Shown here: positions 1-5,833 of the stretch, piece after piece
Numbering within the stretch: the stretch's first letter is position 1
How the letters are laid out: every line of letters begins with the position of its first letter
Origin: JACCUZ01 sp038246575
GTDB lineage: Bacteria > Actinomycetota > Actinomycetes > JACCUZ01
Assembly: GCA_038246575.1 (NCBI GenBank)
Contig: JBBRVU010000073.1
Coordinates: forward strand, 1-18,470
Length of the DNA: 18,470 nt
Direction of reading: 5' to 3'
Notes under the pieces: generated by a model
Database searches by the model: none
Told to the model about the DNA's origin: nothing
Seen by the model: only the letters and a program-made list of their open reading frames with translations
Program-made: the position numbers and the translations under genes

Positions 1-113
1 CCCAGACCGGGACCTGGACCACCGCCGCCGACCGACTGCGCATCGGCCCGTCCTCAGGCACCATCGACATCACCGTGGACAACCTGTCCCTCGACACCGC
101 CACCATGCCGTGA
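1..113 (+). CDS. 3' end of an unidentified gene (C-terminal ~36 residues)
   Basis: The frame reading through codons from position 3 to the TGA at 111-113 gives a plausible protein tail ending in LSLDTATMP. The segment WTTAADRLRIGPSSGTIDIT followed by VDNLSLDTA has the alternating polar/hydrophobic pattern of beta strands. It resembles the last strands of concanavalin/LamG-like jelly-roll domains, where a late 'DNVSID' strand is common; this is a weak resemblance and not a family call. The gene enters from the left, so its start and function are unknown. Its last 44 bases overlap the 3' end of the opposing NmrA-like gene, a convergent overlap. Confidence 0.5.
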   Translation, partial: QTGTWTTAADRLRIGPSSGTIDITVDNLSLDTATMP

Positions 114-960
114 CGTCGCGCAGGGGCCGTGGCTGGTGGCCGGCGACCTGCTCGACGGTGTCGCTGCGTACGGCCAGCTCGCCGGCAGCGATCGCCAGAT
201 AGGACGTCACCCAGCCTTCGATCTCCCAGTCCGGCGCGCCGAACAGCCGTCGCGACGCCCAGGCCTGCTCCGCGGTCTCGTCGACGTAGCGCACCGGCTT
301 CCCGGTGACCTCGGCCAGCTCGGAGGCCCACTCCGCCAGCGAAGCGAGCCGGCCGCCGGTGACGTCGTAGGTAATCCCGTCGTGCCTGCCGGAGTCCTCG
401 AGCAGCACGGCAGCGGCGACGTCGGCCACGTCAGCGCGCGCGACCGGAGCCAGGACGCCGTCGCCAGCCGGTCCGGCGATGACACCGCGGTCACCGGCGA
501 AGAAGGGCACGAAGTCCAGGTAGATCGAGTCACGCAGGAAGGTCCAGGTGACGCCGCGCTCCCGCAGCCGCTGCTCGGTCAGCCAGTGGTGGCGGGCCAG
601 GGTGAAGGTCGCGTCAGGCGCGGCGTTGAGGATGGACGTGTAGACCACGCGACGCACACCGGCATCGGCGATCGCGTCGACCGCGGTCAGGTGCTGGGTC
701 ACCCGGTCCGGGTGCTCGGCTGCGCTGACGAGGAACACGGTGTCGGCACCTTCCACCGCCGCGGCCATCGCGTCGCGGTCGTCGTAGGTGGCCGTAGCCA
801 CCTCCGCCCCGTCGAGCTGCGGCGCCCGCGAAGAGTCGCGGACCACGAGGCGCTGCCGGGCACCCGACGCGGCCAGCCGGGTCGCAACCATGCCGCCCAG
901 GTGGCCGGTGGCGCCGGTGACGACAACAAGCGGTGCGGTGTCGGACGTGGCTGCACTCAT
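70..960 (-). CDS. NmrA-like / atypical SDR NAD(P)-binding protein (QOR2-type)
   Basis: Protein of 296 residues that should bind NAD(P)H and act as an NmrA-type redox sensor or a quinone/NADPH oxidoreductase. An N-terminal Rossmann fold starts LVVVTGATGHLGG (residues 11-23), with the GxxGxxG motif at G16, G19 and G22. Further on are the family patterns DTVFLVSAAEHPDR, VVYTSIL and the QOR2-like stretch HHWLTEQRLRERGVTWTFLR. The length fits the family. I chose the ATG at 960 because the frame continues upstream to 1089 only through the palindromic regulatory region and non-family sequence. No strong Shine-Dalgarno is seen before 960. The gene diverges from the XRE regulator, and the shared 108-bp gap holds two palindromes, so that regulator may control it. 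The substrate cannot be told. Its 3' end overlaps the preceding gene by 44 bases. Confidence 0.85.
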   Translation of the reverse strand: MSAATSDTAPLVVVTGATGHLGGMVATRLAASGARQRLVVRDSSRAPQLDGAEVATATYDDRDAMAAAVEGADTVFLVSAAEHPDRVTQHLTAVDAIADAGVRRVVYTSILNAAPDATFTLARHHWLTEQRLRERGVTWTFLRDSIYLDFVPFFAGDRGVIAGPAGDGVLAPVARADVADVAAAVLLEDSGRHDGITYDVTGGRLASLAEWASELAEVTGKPVRYVDETAEQAWASRRLFGAPDWEIEGWVTSYLAIAAGELAVRSDTVEQVAGHQPRPLRDVTAWWRCRGTGCPR

Positions 961-1020
961 CTCAGCCCGAACCGAGGACGCCCGCGGATGCTTCCCCTTG
1001 AGCCGCACTCGGCGAACGAT

Positions 1021-1067
1021 TGACAAGCGTGCTTGACATTCGTGACACGTGTCAAGCATGCTTGACA
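1021..1067. promoter_or_regulatory. Divergent promoter/operator with two 18-bp palindromes
   Basis: Two copies of one site lie in the gap between the NmrA-like gene and the XRE gene. Copy 2 (1050-1067, TGTCAAGCATGCTTGACA) is a perfect palindrome. Copy 1 (1021-1038, TGACAAGCGTGCTTGACA) matches it at 16 of 18 positions. Their centres are 29 bp apart, close to three helical turns. A third perfect palindrome, TGACACGTGTCA (1043-1054), bridges them. The right arm of copy 1 contains a consensus -35 TTGACA (1033-1038). Eighteen bases on is a poor -10, CATGCT (1057-1062), which would start transcription at about 1069, the XRE GTG codon. The symmetry gives a matching TTGACA on the minus strand (1055-1050). 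Operator and promoter thus coincide. The XRE protein is the obvious candidate ligand (inference). Confidence 0.65.
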
Positions 1068-1068
1068 T

Positions 1069-1263
1069 GTGCACAACGCAGTACGGCAACGGCGGACAGG
1101 TATCGACCTGTCGCAGGCCGATCTGGCCAAAGCGATGGACGTCTCGCGACAGACGATCAACTCCATCGAGACCGGCCGCTATCTGCCATCCCTGCCGCTC
1201 GCCATCGCGCTCGCACGATTCTTCAACTCATCGGTAGAGGAGATCTTCGATGTCGACTCATGA
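1069..1263 (+). CDS. Small XRE-family transcriptional regulator
   Basis: A 64-residue protein that is almost entirely one helix-turn-helix domain. It contains the XRE core LSQADLAKAMDVSRQTINSI (about residues 14-33) followed by ETGRYLPSLPLAIALARFF and VEEIF, the standard C-terminus of the short YozG/XRE type. These regulators usually begin 'MKNR(I/V)R', matched here by MHNAVRQRR, so the GTG at 1069 is the right start even though it has no Shine-Dalgarno and sits two bases after a palindrome. Translation is probably leaderless. The gene overlaps the next membrane-protein gene by 14 bases, so the two are co-transcribed. It probably represses its own promoter and perhaps the divergent NmrA-like gene. 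Confidence 0.88.
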   Translation: MHNAVRQRRTGIDLSQADLAKAMDVSRQTINSIETGRYLPSLPLAIALARFFNSSVEEIFDVDS

Positions 1264-1660
1264 TTCCGCGAGACCTCGCAAGAGATCCAGAATGCGATGG
1301 GCGATTCCCGTGGCTGCTCTGGTCATCGGGCTCGCCTACCTGGTCGCGGGCCTGGTCGGTGATGACACGTTCTTCGGCGTGTTCGGCCTCCTGATCATGG
1401 TCAGCGCCGGGGCGGCATTCTTGGTGCTGGGCCACTTCAGCGAAACGGTGACGATGCTGATGGATCGGCGCGATGAACGGATCAACGCTCTGGATCGTGA
1501 CGCGACGCTGATCGCCGGGAGTGCCGTGCTGGCGGCTGTCCTGGTTGGCTTGGTCGTCGAGATCGCCCGCGGTGACGACGGATTGCCGTATGCCGCATTG
1601 GGCGCGATCGGCGGTGCCGCCTACCTGCTCGCATGGATCGTGCTGCGCCTGCGTCGATGA
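1250..1660 (+). CDS. Small integral membrane protein paired with the XRE regulator
   Basis: The 136-residue protein has a basic, hydrophilic N-terminus (about residues 1-16) and four predicted transmembrane helices, at roughly 17-37, 43-61, 84-103 and 112-131. A charged cytoplasmic-type loop (MDRRDERINALDRDA) lies between helices two and three. The ATG at 1250 lies inside the XRE gene, giving a 14-base overlap and suggesting translational coupling. Small XRE regulators followed by four-helix membrane proteins of DUF2178-like type recur in actinobacteria and archaea. The resemblance here is in architecture and context; I cannot assign a domain. No enzymatic or transport motif is visible. The function is unknown, and a link to the regulator's signal is only a guess. 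Confidence 0.82.
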   Translation: MSTHDSARPRKRSRMRWAIPVAALVIGLAYLVAGLVGDDTFFGVFGLLIMVSAGAAFLVLGHFSETVTMLMDRRDERINALDRDATLIAGSAVLAAVLVGLVVEIARGDDGLPYAALGAIGGAAYLLAWIVLRLRR

Positions 1661-1693
1661 CCTTCGCGGACGCGGCAACGAAGGTCCGTAGAC

Positions 1694-1724
1694 ACGCAAG
1701 CCGCTGACCTGCGGCTTTGCGCGT
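1694..1724. terminator. Possible hairpin terminator between convergent units
   Basis: An inverted repeat pairs CGCAAGCCGC (1695-1704) with GCGGCTTTGCG (1711-1721) around a six-base loop, with one bulged base. It lies between the 3' end of the membrane-protein gene (plus) and the 3' end of tRNA-Ser (minus), where a bidirectional terminator is expected. Neither side has a U-tract, so the call rests on position and stem strength only. Confidence 0.35.
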
Positions 1725-1733
1725 CGTGCGCAG

Positions 1734-1818
1734 CGGCGGGGGTGGGATTCGAACCCACGAACGGTCTCCCGTTGCGCGCTTTCAAGGCGCGTGCCATCGG
1801 CCACTAGGCGACCCCGCC
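1734..1818 (-). tRNA. tRNA-Ser (anticodon UGA)
   Basis: The minus strand folds as a type II tRNA. The acceptor stem is GGCGGGG/CCCCGCC, the D arm reads GCCTAGTGGCCGATGGC, and the anticodon stem CGCGC/GCGCG closes the loop CTTGAAA, giving anticodon TGA. A long variable arm (AACGGGAGACCGTT) follows, as expected for serine, then the T arm GTGGGTTCGAATCCCAC. Position 73 is G, the usual discriminator of tRNA-Ser. CCA is not encoded. The tRNA reads UCA (and UCG by wobble). It is co-directional with and 70 bp downstream of the copZ-like gene. No integrase or duplicated 3' segment was seen, so there is no sign that this tRNA is an integration site here. Confidence 0.96.
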
Positions 1819-1888
1819 GGGTGTGCGTTGACCGCACCTGATGACCGTACCGGGTGACGGCGTTCGCAGCGGTCGCCGCAACCGGGGG

Positions 1889-2113
1889 TCAGGCGCTGGC
1901 CGCCAGCTCGTACCCGGCCTCCTCGACCGCCTCCCGGACGGTGTCCTCCTGCAGCGGGTCGTCGCTGACCACCCGCACCATCGAGGTGCCCTCGTTGACC
2001 AGCTCGACCGCGACGTCGGTGACCCCGGGGATCGCGGTCACCTCTTCGGTGACGGCCGCGACGCAGTGGTCGCAGGTCATGCCGGTTACGCCGTACGTCG
2101 TGGTGGTGCTCAT
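1889..2113 (-). CDS. copZ: CopZ-type heavy-metal-associated (HMA) copper chaperone
   Basis: A 74-residue protein formed by one HMA domain. It carries the metal-binding motif GMTCDHC with C14 and C17, followed by AAVTEEVTAIPGVTDVAVEL and a final REAVEEAGYEL, the complete beta-alpha-beta-beta-alpha-beta pattern. It should bind Cu(I) in the cytoplasm and pass it to a P-type ATPase or to CsoR. The ATG at 2113 is preceded by AAGGAG at good spacing; the open frame extends further upstream only through csoR sequence. It follows csoR by 37 bp on the same strand, so the two form a copper-responsive operon. The usual third member, a CopA ATPase, is absent: the next gene is tRNA-Ser. Confidence 0.92.
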   Translation of the reverse strand: MSTTTTYGVTGMTCDHCVAAVTEEVTAIPGVTDVAVELVNEGTSMVRVVSDDPLQEDTVREAVEEAGYELAASA

Positions 2114-2150
2114 CGTTCTCCTTGGGGTGGAACGGTTTCCGGTAGGCGGA

Positions 2151-2501
2151 TCAGCTGCGGACGAGCCTGGCGATCGCGTCGGCGGCCTCGCGGACCTTCT
2201 CGTCCGCCTCGGGCCCACCGCGCTGCGCCGCCTCGACCACGCAGGTGGCCAGGTGCTGCTCGAGCAGCTCGAGCGAGAAGGACTGCAGTGCCTTGGTGGC
2301 GGCCGACACCTGGGTGAGGATGTCGATGCAGTAGCGATCTTCTTCGACCATGTTGGCCAGGCCGCGGACCTGGCCCTCGATGCGGCGCAGCCGCTTGAGA
2401 TGGCTGTCCCGGTGCGCCAGGTAGCCGTAGGTCACGGCGCCGGCGTTGCCCGCGTCGCCAGCTGCGCCACTCTCGTCGCCACTCTCGTCCGTGCTGCTCA
2501 C
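2151..2501 (-). CDS. csoR: CsoR-family copper-sensing transcriptional repressor
   Basis: The protein has 116 residues if it starts at the GTG at 2501. The family core is clear: HLKRLRRIEGQVRGLANMVE, then YCIDILTQVSAATKALQ and LLEQHLATCVVEA. The Cu(I) ligands C58, H83 and C87 keep the exact 25- and 4-residue spacing of the Cys-His-Cys site in Mycobacterium CsoR. CsoR binds its operator without copper and lets go when Cu(I) binds. The acidic, Gly/Ala-rich first 22 residues are probably disordered. An upstream ATG at 2540 is rejected because it would place the coding region across the promoter and operator. The GTG lies about seven bases after a good -10, so the message is probably leaderless. 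First gene of the csoR-copZ unit. Confidence 0.9.
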   Translation of the reverse strand: MSSTDESGDESGAAGDAGNAGAVTYGYLAHRDSHLKRLRRIEGQVRGLANMVEEDRYCIDILTQVSAATKALQSFSLELLEQHLATCVVEAAQRGGPEADEKVREAADAIARLVRS

Positions 2502-2508
2502 CCGGTGG

Positions 2509-2537
2509 ATTCTACCCCCCAGGGGTATGACCGACAA
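2509..2537 (-). promoter_or_regulatory. csoR promoter with embedded CsoR-type operator
   Basis: On the minus strand, a -35 TTGTCG (2537-2532), a 17-bp spacer and a -10 TAGAAT (2514-2509) place the start of transcription near the GTG codon of csoR. The spacer and the first bases of the -10 are occupied by TACCCCCCAGGGGTA (2513-2527), a pseudo-palindrome of the C-rich/G-rich form known for CsoR operators. Bound CsoR would block RNA polymerase, giving copper-inducible autoregulation. Box positions are read from the sequence; binding is inferred from the family. Confidence 0.75.
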
Positions 2538-2563
2538 CATCTCGATCCGGGGCTCTCGCTGCG

Positions 2564-2572
2564 TGCTAACGT
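2564..2572 (+). promoter_or_regulatory. Possible extended -10 for the riboswitch transcript
   Basis: TGCTAACGT fits the extended -10 pattern TGnTAnnnT and lies about 20 bp before the first conserved bases of the TPP aptamer, as needed for a transcript that contains the whole riboswitch. No convincing -35 is present at the proper distance, so this is tentative. Confidence 0.3.
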
Positions 2573-2589
2573 CGGCCCCGTACCACTAG

Positions 2590-2674
2590 CCACAGGGGAG
2601 CGCTGACGCGCTGAGAGTGCGGGCCCGCCCGCAGACCCTCCTACCTGATCTGGGTAATGCCAGCGCAGGGAGTC
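2590..2674 (+). promoter_or_regulatory. TPP (thi-box) riboswitch
   Basis: The conserved aptamer elements appear in order: CACAGGGGAGC (from 2591), a P2 hairpin AGCGC/GCGCT, the invariant CTGAGAG (2611-2617), a P3 hairpin TGCGGG/CCCGCA (2618-2633), GACCCT, then ACCTGATCTGGGTAATGCCA and GCGCAGGGA. The last section forms the P4/P5 pyrophosphate-sensing half. It binds thiamine pyrophosphate and should switch off ykoEDC when the vitamin is plentiful. Downstream (2675-2773) I see no strong GC hairpin followed by Us. A short hairpin, GTCC-CTCAC-GGAC, ends directly before the AGGAG of ykoE, which points to control of translation initiation instead of termination (inference). Confidence 0.95.
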
Positions 2675-2773
2675 GGTTCACCACCCCGTCGCCGGTCAGC
2701 CGGTCCGTCCGGGTGTCCAGCACGGAGTGCTCAGAGCACGGCCGCCCCGTCCCTCACGGACAGGAGCGAGCAC

Positions 2774-3403
2774 ATGACCACCACCGAGAGCAGCAGCACC
2801 ACCCGCGATACCGAAGCCGCGTCGGCATCGACAGCCAACTGGCGCACGGTCGACATTGTTGTCGCCTCCGCGATCGCGGTCGCGTTCGGCGTTGTCTTCT
2901 GGGCCTGGGGCAACCTCTGGAACACGACGTCGGGCGCCTTCGCCGCGTTCCCGCCGGCACAGGGCTTCATGTACGGCGTGTGGCTGATGCCCGCCGTGCT
3001 GGGGGCGCTGATCATCCGCAAGCGCGGCGCCGCGATCTACGCCGAGCTCGTCGCGTCGGTGGTGTCGGCGCTGCTCGGCACCTCGTGGGGGCTGTCGGTC
3101 GTCGCGTACGGCCTGGTCCAGGGTGCAGCGGCGGAGATCGTGTTCGCGTTCGTCCTCTACAAGTCGTGGCGGCTCTCGACGGCGCTGCTCGCGGGCGCCG
3201 CGGCAGGGCTCTCCGCGGCCATGCTCGACATCCTCTTCTACTACACCGACTGGTCCGGGCCGTGGCAGCTGACGTACGCCGGGCTGCTGGCGGTCAGCGC
3301 TGCGGTGATCGCCGGAGCCGCGTCGTGGGCGCTGGTGAAGGCGATGGCCCGCACCGGAGTCCTCGCTCCGTTCAGCTCCGGCCGGGACCAGGTGCGGGTC
3401 TGA
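2774..3403 (+). CDS. ykoE: ECF transporter substrate-binding (S) component YkoE, thiamine/HMP uptake
   Basis: A 209-residue integral membrane protein. After a polar N-terminus (about residues 1-27) come hydrophobic helices and the YkoE-type segments VFWAWGNLWN, GFMYGVWLMPAVLGALIIRK, GAAIYAELVASVVSALLG and LFYYTDWSG. YkoE is the membrane subunit that captures thiamine or its hydroxymethylpyrimidine (HMP) precursor in YkoEDC-type transporters. The ATG at 2774 is preceded by AGGAG at seven to eight bases. Earlier in-frame starts fall within the riboswitch region and are rejected. The gene lies 100 bp downstream of a TPP riboswitch, which supports the substrate class. The ykoF gene of the Bacillus operon is not present next to it. 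Confidence 0.93.
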   Translation: MTTTESSSTTRDTEAASASTANWRTVDIVVASAIAVAFGVVFWAWGNLWNTTSGAFAAFPPAQGFMYGVWLMPAVLGALIIRKRGAAIYAELVASVVSALLGTSWGLSVVAYGLVQGAAAEIVFAFVLYKSWRLSTALLAGAAAGLSAAMLDILFYYTDWSGPWQLTYAGLLAVSAAVIAGAASWALVKAMARTGVLAPFSSGRDQVRV

Positions 3404-5028
3404 CTCAGCCGACGCGCGACCGGGCGGCGGGAACCCGCCCGGTCGCCGTCGACGTCGAGGGCTTCGGCTGGCGCCACGCCGGACGCCGGGCCTGGGCGTT
3501 GCGCGGCCTCGACCTGCACATCGAGCCCGGCGAACGGGTGCTGCTGCTCGGGCCGTCGGGGTCGGGCAAGTCCACGCTGCTCGCCGGGCTCGCCGGTCTG
3601 CTCGATCCTGGCGACGCCGGCGAGGTCGAGGGTGCGGTCCGGCTCGACGGGGTGACGGCGGCGCGGGCCCGGGCCCGGGCCGGCCTCGTCCTGCAGGACC
3701 CCGAGGCCGCGCTCGTCATGGCGCGCGCCGGTGACGACGTCGCTTTCGGGCTGGAGAACCGGGGCGTGCCGACCGACGAGATCTGGCGCCGGGTCGACGA
3801 GGCGCTGGAGGCGGTCGGATTTCCGTACGGCCGCGACGCGGCGACCTCGACGCTGTCCGGCGGCGAGCAGCAACGGCTGGCGCTGGCCGGGATCCTCGCC
3901 CTGCGGCCCGGGCTCTTGCTGCTGGACGAGGTGACCGCCAACCTCGACCCGGCCGGCGTGGCGCTCGTTCGTGGTGTGCTGGCCGACGTGCTGGCGTCCA
4001 CCGGCGCGACCGCCGTGATCGTCGAGCACCGGGTCGAGACGGTCGTCGACCTGTGCTCGCGGGCAGTGGTGCTGTCGGGCGAGGGCACGGTGGTCGCCGA
4101 CGGCACGCCGGACGTGATCTTCGCGCGCGAGGGTGACGCGCTGGCCGGGCGCGGGGTGTGGGTGCCGGGCCACCGCCCGGCCGTGGCTGCTTTCGACCTG
4201 AGCACCCTCCGTGATGAGGACCGGGACCTAAGCACGCCGGGTGGGCAGCGCCCGGTCCTGAGCACTCATCGTGATGAGGACCAAGAGCTGATTGCGGTCG
4301 GTGATAAGGACCGGGAGCTCATCGCGGTCGGTGCTCAGCACAGAAGCGCGCTGATGACGGCAGCCGGGGTCTCGTTCCGATACCCGGACGCGGCAGTCCA
4401 CGCATTGAGCGCGACGGACGTGAGGCTGCGTGCGGGCGAGGCGCTGGCGGTCACCGGCGCGAACGGATCGGGCAAGTCGACTCTTGCGCTGTGCCTGGCA
4501 GGGCTGTTGCGTCCGACCGGCGGCACCGTGACCGCCGAGCCGGCGCTGGCCCCGCCCTCGGCCGAGCCGCCGTGGCGGTGGCGCGGGCGCGACCTGGTGA
4601 CGCGCATCGGCACCGTGTTCCAGGACCCGGAGCACCAGTTCGTCGCCGCAACCGTGCGCGCCGAGCTGATGGTCGGGCCGGTGCAGGCGGGAGCGGGCGA
4701 GCAGGCAGCCGCGGCGCGGGCCGACGAGCTGATGGAGCGGCTCGGCCTCACCGCACTCGCCGCCGCGAGCCCCTTCACGCTGTCCGGCGGGGAGAAGCGG
4801 CGGCTCTCGGTGGCCACCGCGATCGCCACGGCGCCGCGGGTGCTGGTGACTGACGAGCCGACGTACGGGCAGGACGCGGTCACCTGGGCCGGCCTGGTCG
4901 AGCTGCTCGCCGGGCTGCGCGCCGAGGGCACCGCCGTCGTGCTGGTCACGCACGACGAGCCACTCGTCGAGATGCTCGCCGACGTGCGGCTGCGGCTTCC
5001 GGTACGAGCAGGCAGTGGAGCCGCATGA
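3400..5028 (+). CDS. ykoD: ECF transporter double ATPase YkoD
   Basis: A 542-residue fusion of two ABC ATPases that powers thiamine/HMP uptake. Domain 1: Walker A GPSGSGKST (51-59), signature LSGGEQ (152-157), Walker B LLLLDE (172-177). Domain 2: Walker A GANGSGKST (353-361), Q-loop Gln about 408, signature LSGGEK (461-466), Walker B VLVTDE (481-486), switch H in LVTHDE. All key residues are kept, so both sites look active. The first beta strand (VAVDVEGFGW, 15-24) requires a start at or before about 3440. In frame, only a CTG at 3400 (CTGA overlap with the ykoE stop) or a GTG at 3325 (79-base overlap) is available. I prefer the CTG, which has a weak AGGTG ahead of it. Residues 261-320 between the domains are a decapeptide-repeat linker, described separately. 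It overlaps ykoC by ATGA. Confidence 0.93.
   Translation: MTQPTRDRAAGTRPVAVDVEGFGWRHAGRRAWALRGLDLHIEPGERVLLLGPSGSGKSTLLAGLAGLLDPGDAGEVEGAVRLDGVTAARARARAGLVLQDPEAALVMARAGDDVAFGLENRGVPTDEIWRRVDEALEAVGFPYGRDAATSTLSGGEQQRLALAGILALRPGLLLLDEVTANLDPAGVALVRGVLADVLASTGATAVIVEHRVETVVDLCSRAVVLSGEGTVVADGTPDVIFAREGDALAGRGVWVPGHRPAVAAFDLSTLRDEDRDLSTPGGQRPVLSTHRDEDQELIAVGDKDRELIAVGAQHRSALMTAAGVSFRYPDAAVHALSATDVRLRAGEALAVTGANGSGKSTLALCLAGLLRPTGGTVTAEPALAPPSAEPPWRWRGRDLVTRIGTVFQDPEHQFVAATVRAELMVGPVQAGAGEQAAAARADELMERLGLTALAAASPFTLSGGEKRRLSVATAIATAPRVLVTDEPTYGQDAVTWAGLVELLAGLRAEGTAVVLVTHDEPLVEMLADVRLRLPVRAGSGAA
4198..4338 (+). repeat. 141-bp in-frame repeat element in the ykoD interdomain linker
   Basis: This block has a 30-base period. 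GTGATGAGGACC begins at 4211 and 4271, with the variant GTGATAAGGACC at 4301. GCGGTCG ends two consecutive units, and CTGAGCAC recurs at 4198 and 4258. Protein units are RDEDRDLSTP, GGQRPVLSTH, RDEDQELIAV and GDKDRELIAV. The block starts with CTGAGCACC (4198-4206) and ends with its exact inverse complement GGTGCTCAG (4330-4338), giving 9-bp terminal inverted repeats (11 of 13 when extended). Its length is 47 codons, so the frame survives. It looks less GC-rich than its flanks. It could be a REP/MITE-like insertion or a locally expanded linker. Confidence 0.7.
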
Positions 5029-5825
5029 GCGTCCTCGTCCCACTCGCGATTGACGCCGACGCGGCGCTCGCCCGGCGCAACCCGGTCGCAAAGCTGGTGG
5101 CGGCGTTCACGATCACCGCTGGGCTGCTGCTCAGCCTCGACCCGGTGACCCCGGCCCTGCTGCTGGCGGTCGAGGCGGCAGTGTTCCCGCTGTCCGGGGT
5201 GCGGCCCCGGGTGCTGGCCCGTCGGTCCTGGCCGCTGCTCATCGGGATCCTCGGTGTCGGGTTCGCGAACGTCATCGCGATCGACCGCGGCCGGGTCCTG
5301 CTCGACCTCGGCCTGGTCGAGGTGACCACCGGCGGGCTGGAGTCGGCGGCCTCAGTGGCGTTGCGGCTGCTCGCGGTCACCCTGCCCGGCATCGCGGTGC
5401 TGGCCACGACCGACCCGATGGACCTGGCCGACGCGCTGGTCCAGCGCTGGCACGTACCTGCCCGGTTCGCCTACGGCGCGCTAGCCGCCCTGCGCCTGCT
5501 CCCGTTGCTCTCCGCCGACTGGCACACCATCGCCCGGGCCCGGCGAGCCCGCGGACTGGACGCGGGCCGGTCCCCCGTCGGCATCCTCCGGTCCTTCGCC
5601 GGTCAGGTGTTCGCGGTGCTCGTATCGGCCGTCCGCCGCGGAGTTCGACTCGCGGCAGCGATGGAGGCGCGAGGGTTCGGCGCCACCGACGTAGTGCGTA
5701 CAGTCGCGCGGCCGCAGCCGATGCGACGTGGCGACTGGGTGCTCATCGTTGCGACGCTGCTCGTGATCCTCGCCGCGACCGCGGTGTCGGTGGCGGTCGG
5801 CGCATGGCGTTTCCCCTTCGCCTGA
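5025..5825 (+). CDS. ykoC: ECF transporter transmembrane (T) component YkoC
   Basis: This 266-residue EcfT-type membrane protein couples the YkoD ATPases to YkoE. It opens with the family pattern DADAALARRNPVAKLVAAF, has several hydrophobic segments (about 24-55, 70-85, 105-127, 230-258), and carries the two ATPase-docking Ala-Arg-Gly motifs: RRARG (about 173-177) and MEARGFG (about 213-219). The ATG at 5025 overlaps the ykoD stop (ATGA), indicating translational coupling. Last gene of the riboswitch-controlled operon. Its stop is eight bases from the convergent stop of the hydrolase gene, and only a short, weak inverted repeat lies there. Confidence 0.93.
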   Translation: MSVLVPLAIDADAALARRNPVAKLVAAFTITAGLLLSLDPVTPALLLAVEAAVFPLSGVRPRVLARRSWPLLIGILGVGFANVIAIDRGRVLLDLGLVEVTTGGLESAASVALRLLAVTLPGIAVLATTDPMDLADALVQRWHVPARFAYGALAALRLLPLLSADWHTIARARRARGLDAGRSPVGILRSFAGQVFAVLVSAVRRGVRLAAAMEARGFGATDVVRTVARPQPMRRGDWVLIVATLLVILAATAVSVAVGAWRFPFA

Positions 5826-5833
5826 CAGGGGAT

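Noticed and set aside
1734..1818. tRNA-Ser as the attachment site of an integrated element
   Set aside because: No integrase and no second copy of the tRNA 3' end were found. The flanking genes look like ordinary chromosome.
2617..3399. Extension of ykoD upstream to 2617 as one 803-residue protein
   Set aside because: That stretch covers the TPP riboswitch and all of ykoE in another frame, and its translation is Arg/Gly-rich with no family match.
5811..5832. Inverted repeat TCCCCT/AGGGGA between convergent ykoC and the hydrolase gene as a terminator
   Set aside because: The stem is only six pairs with a nine-base loop and no U-tract, and it includes the end of a coding region.
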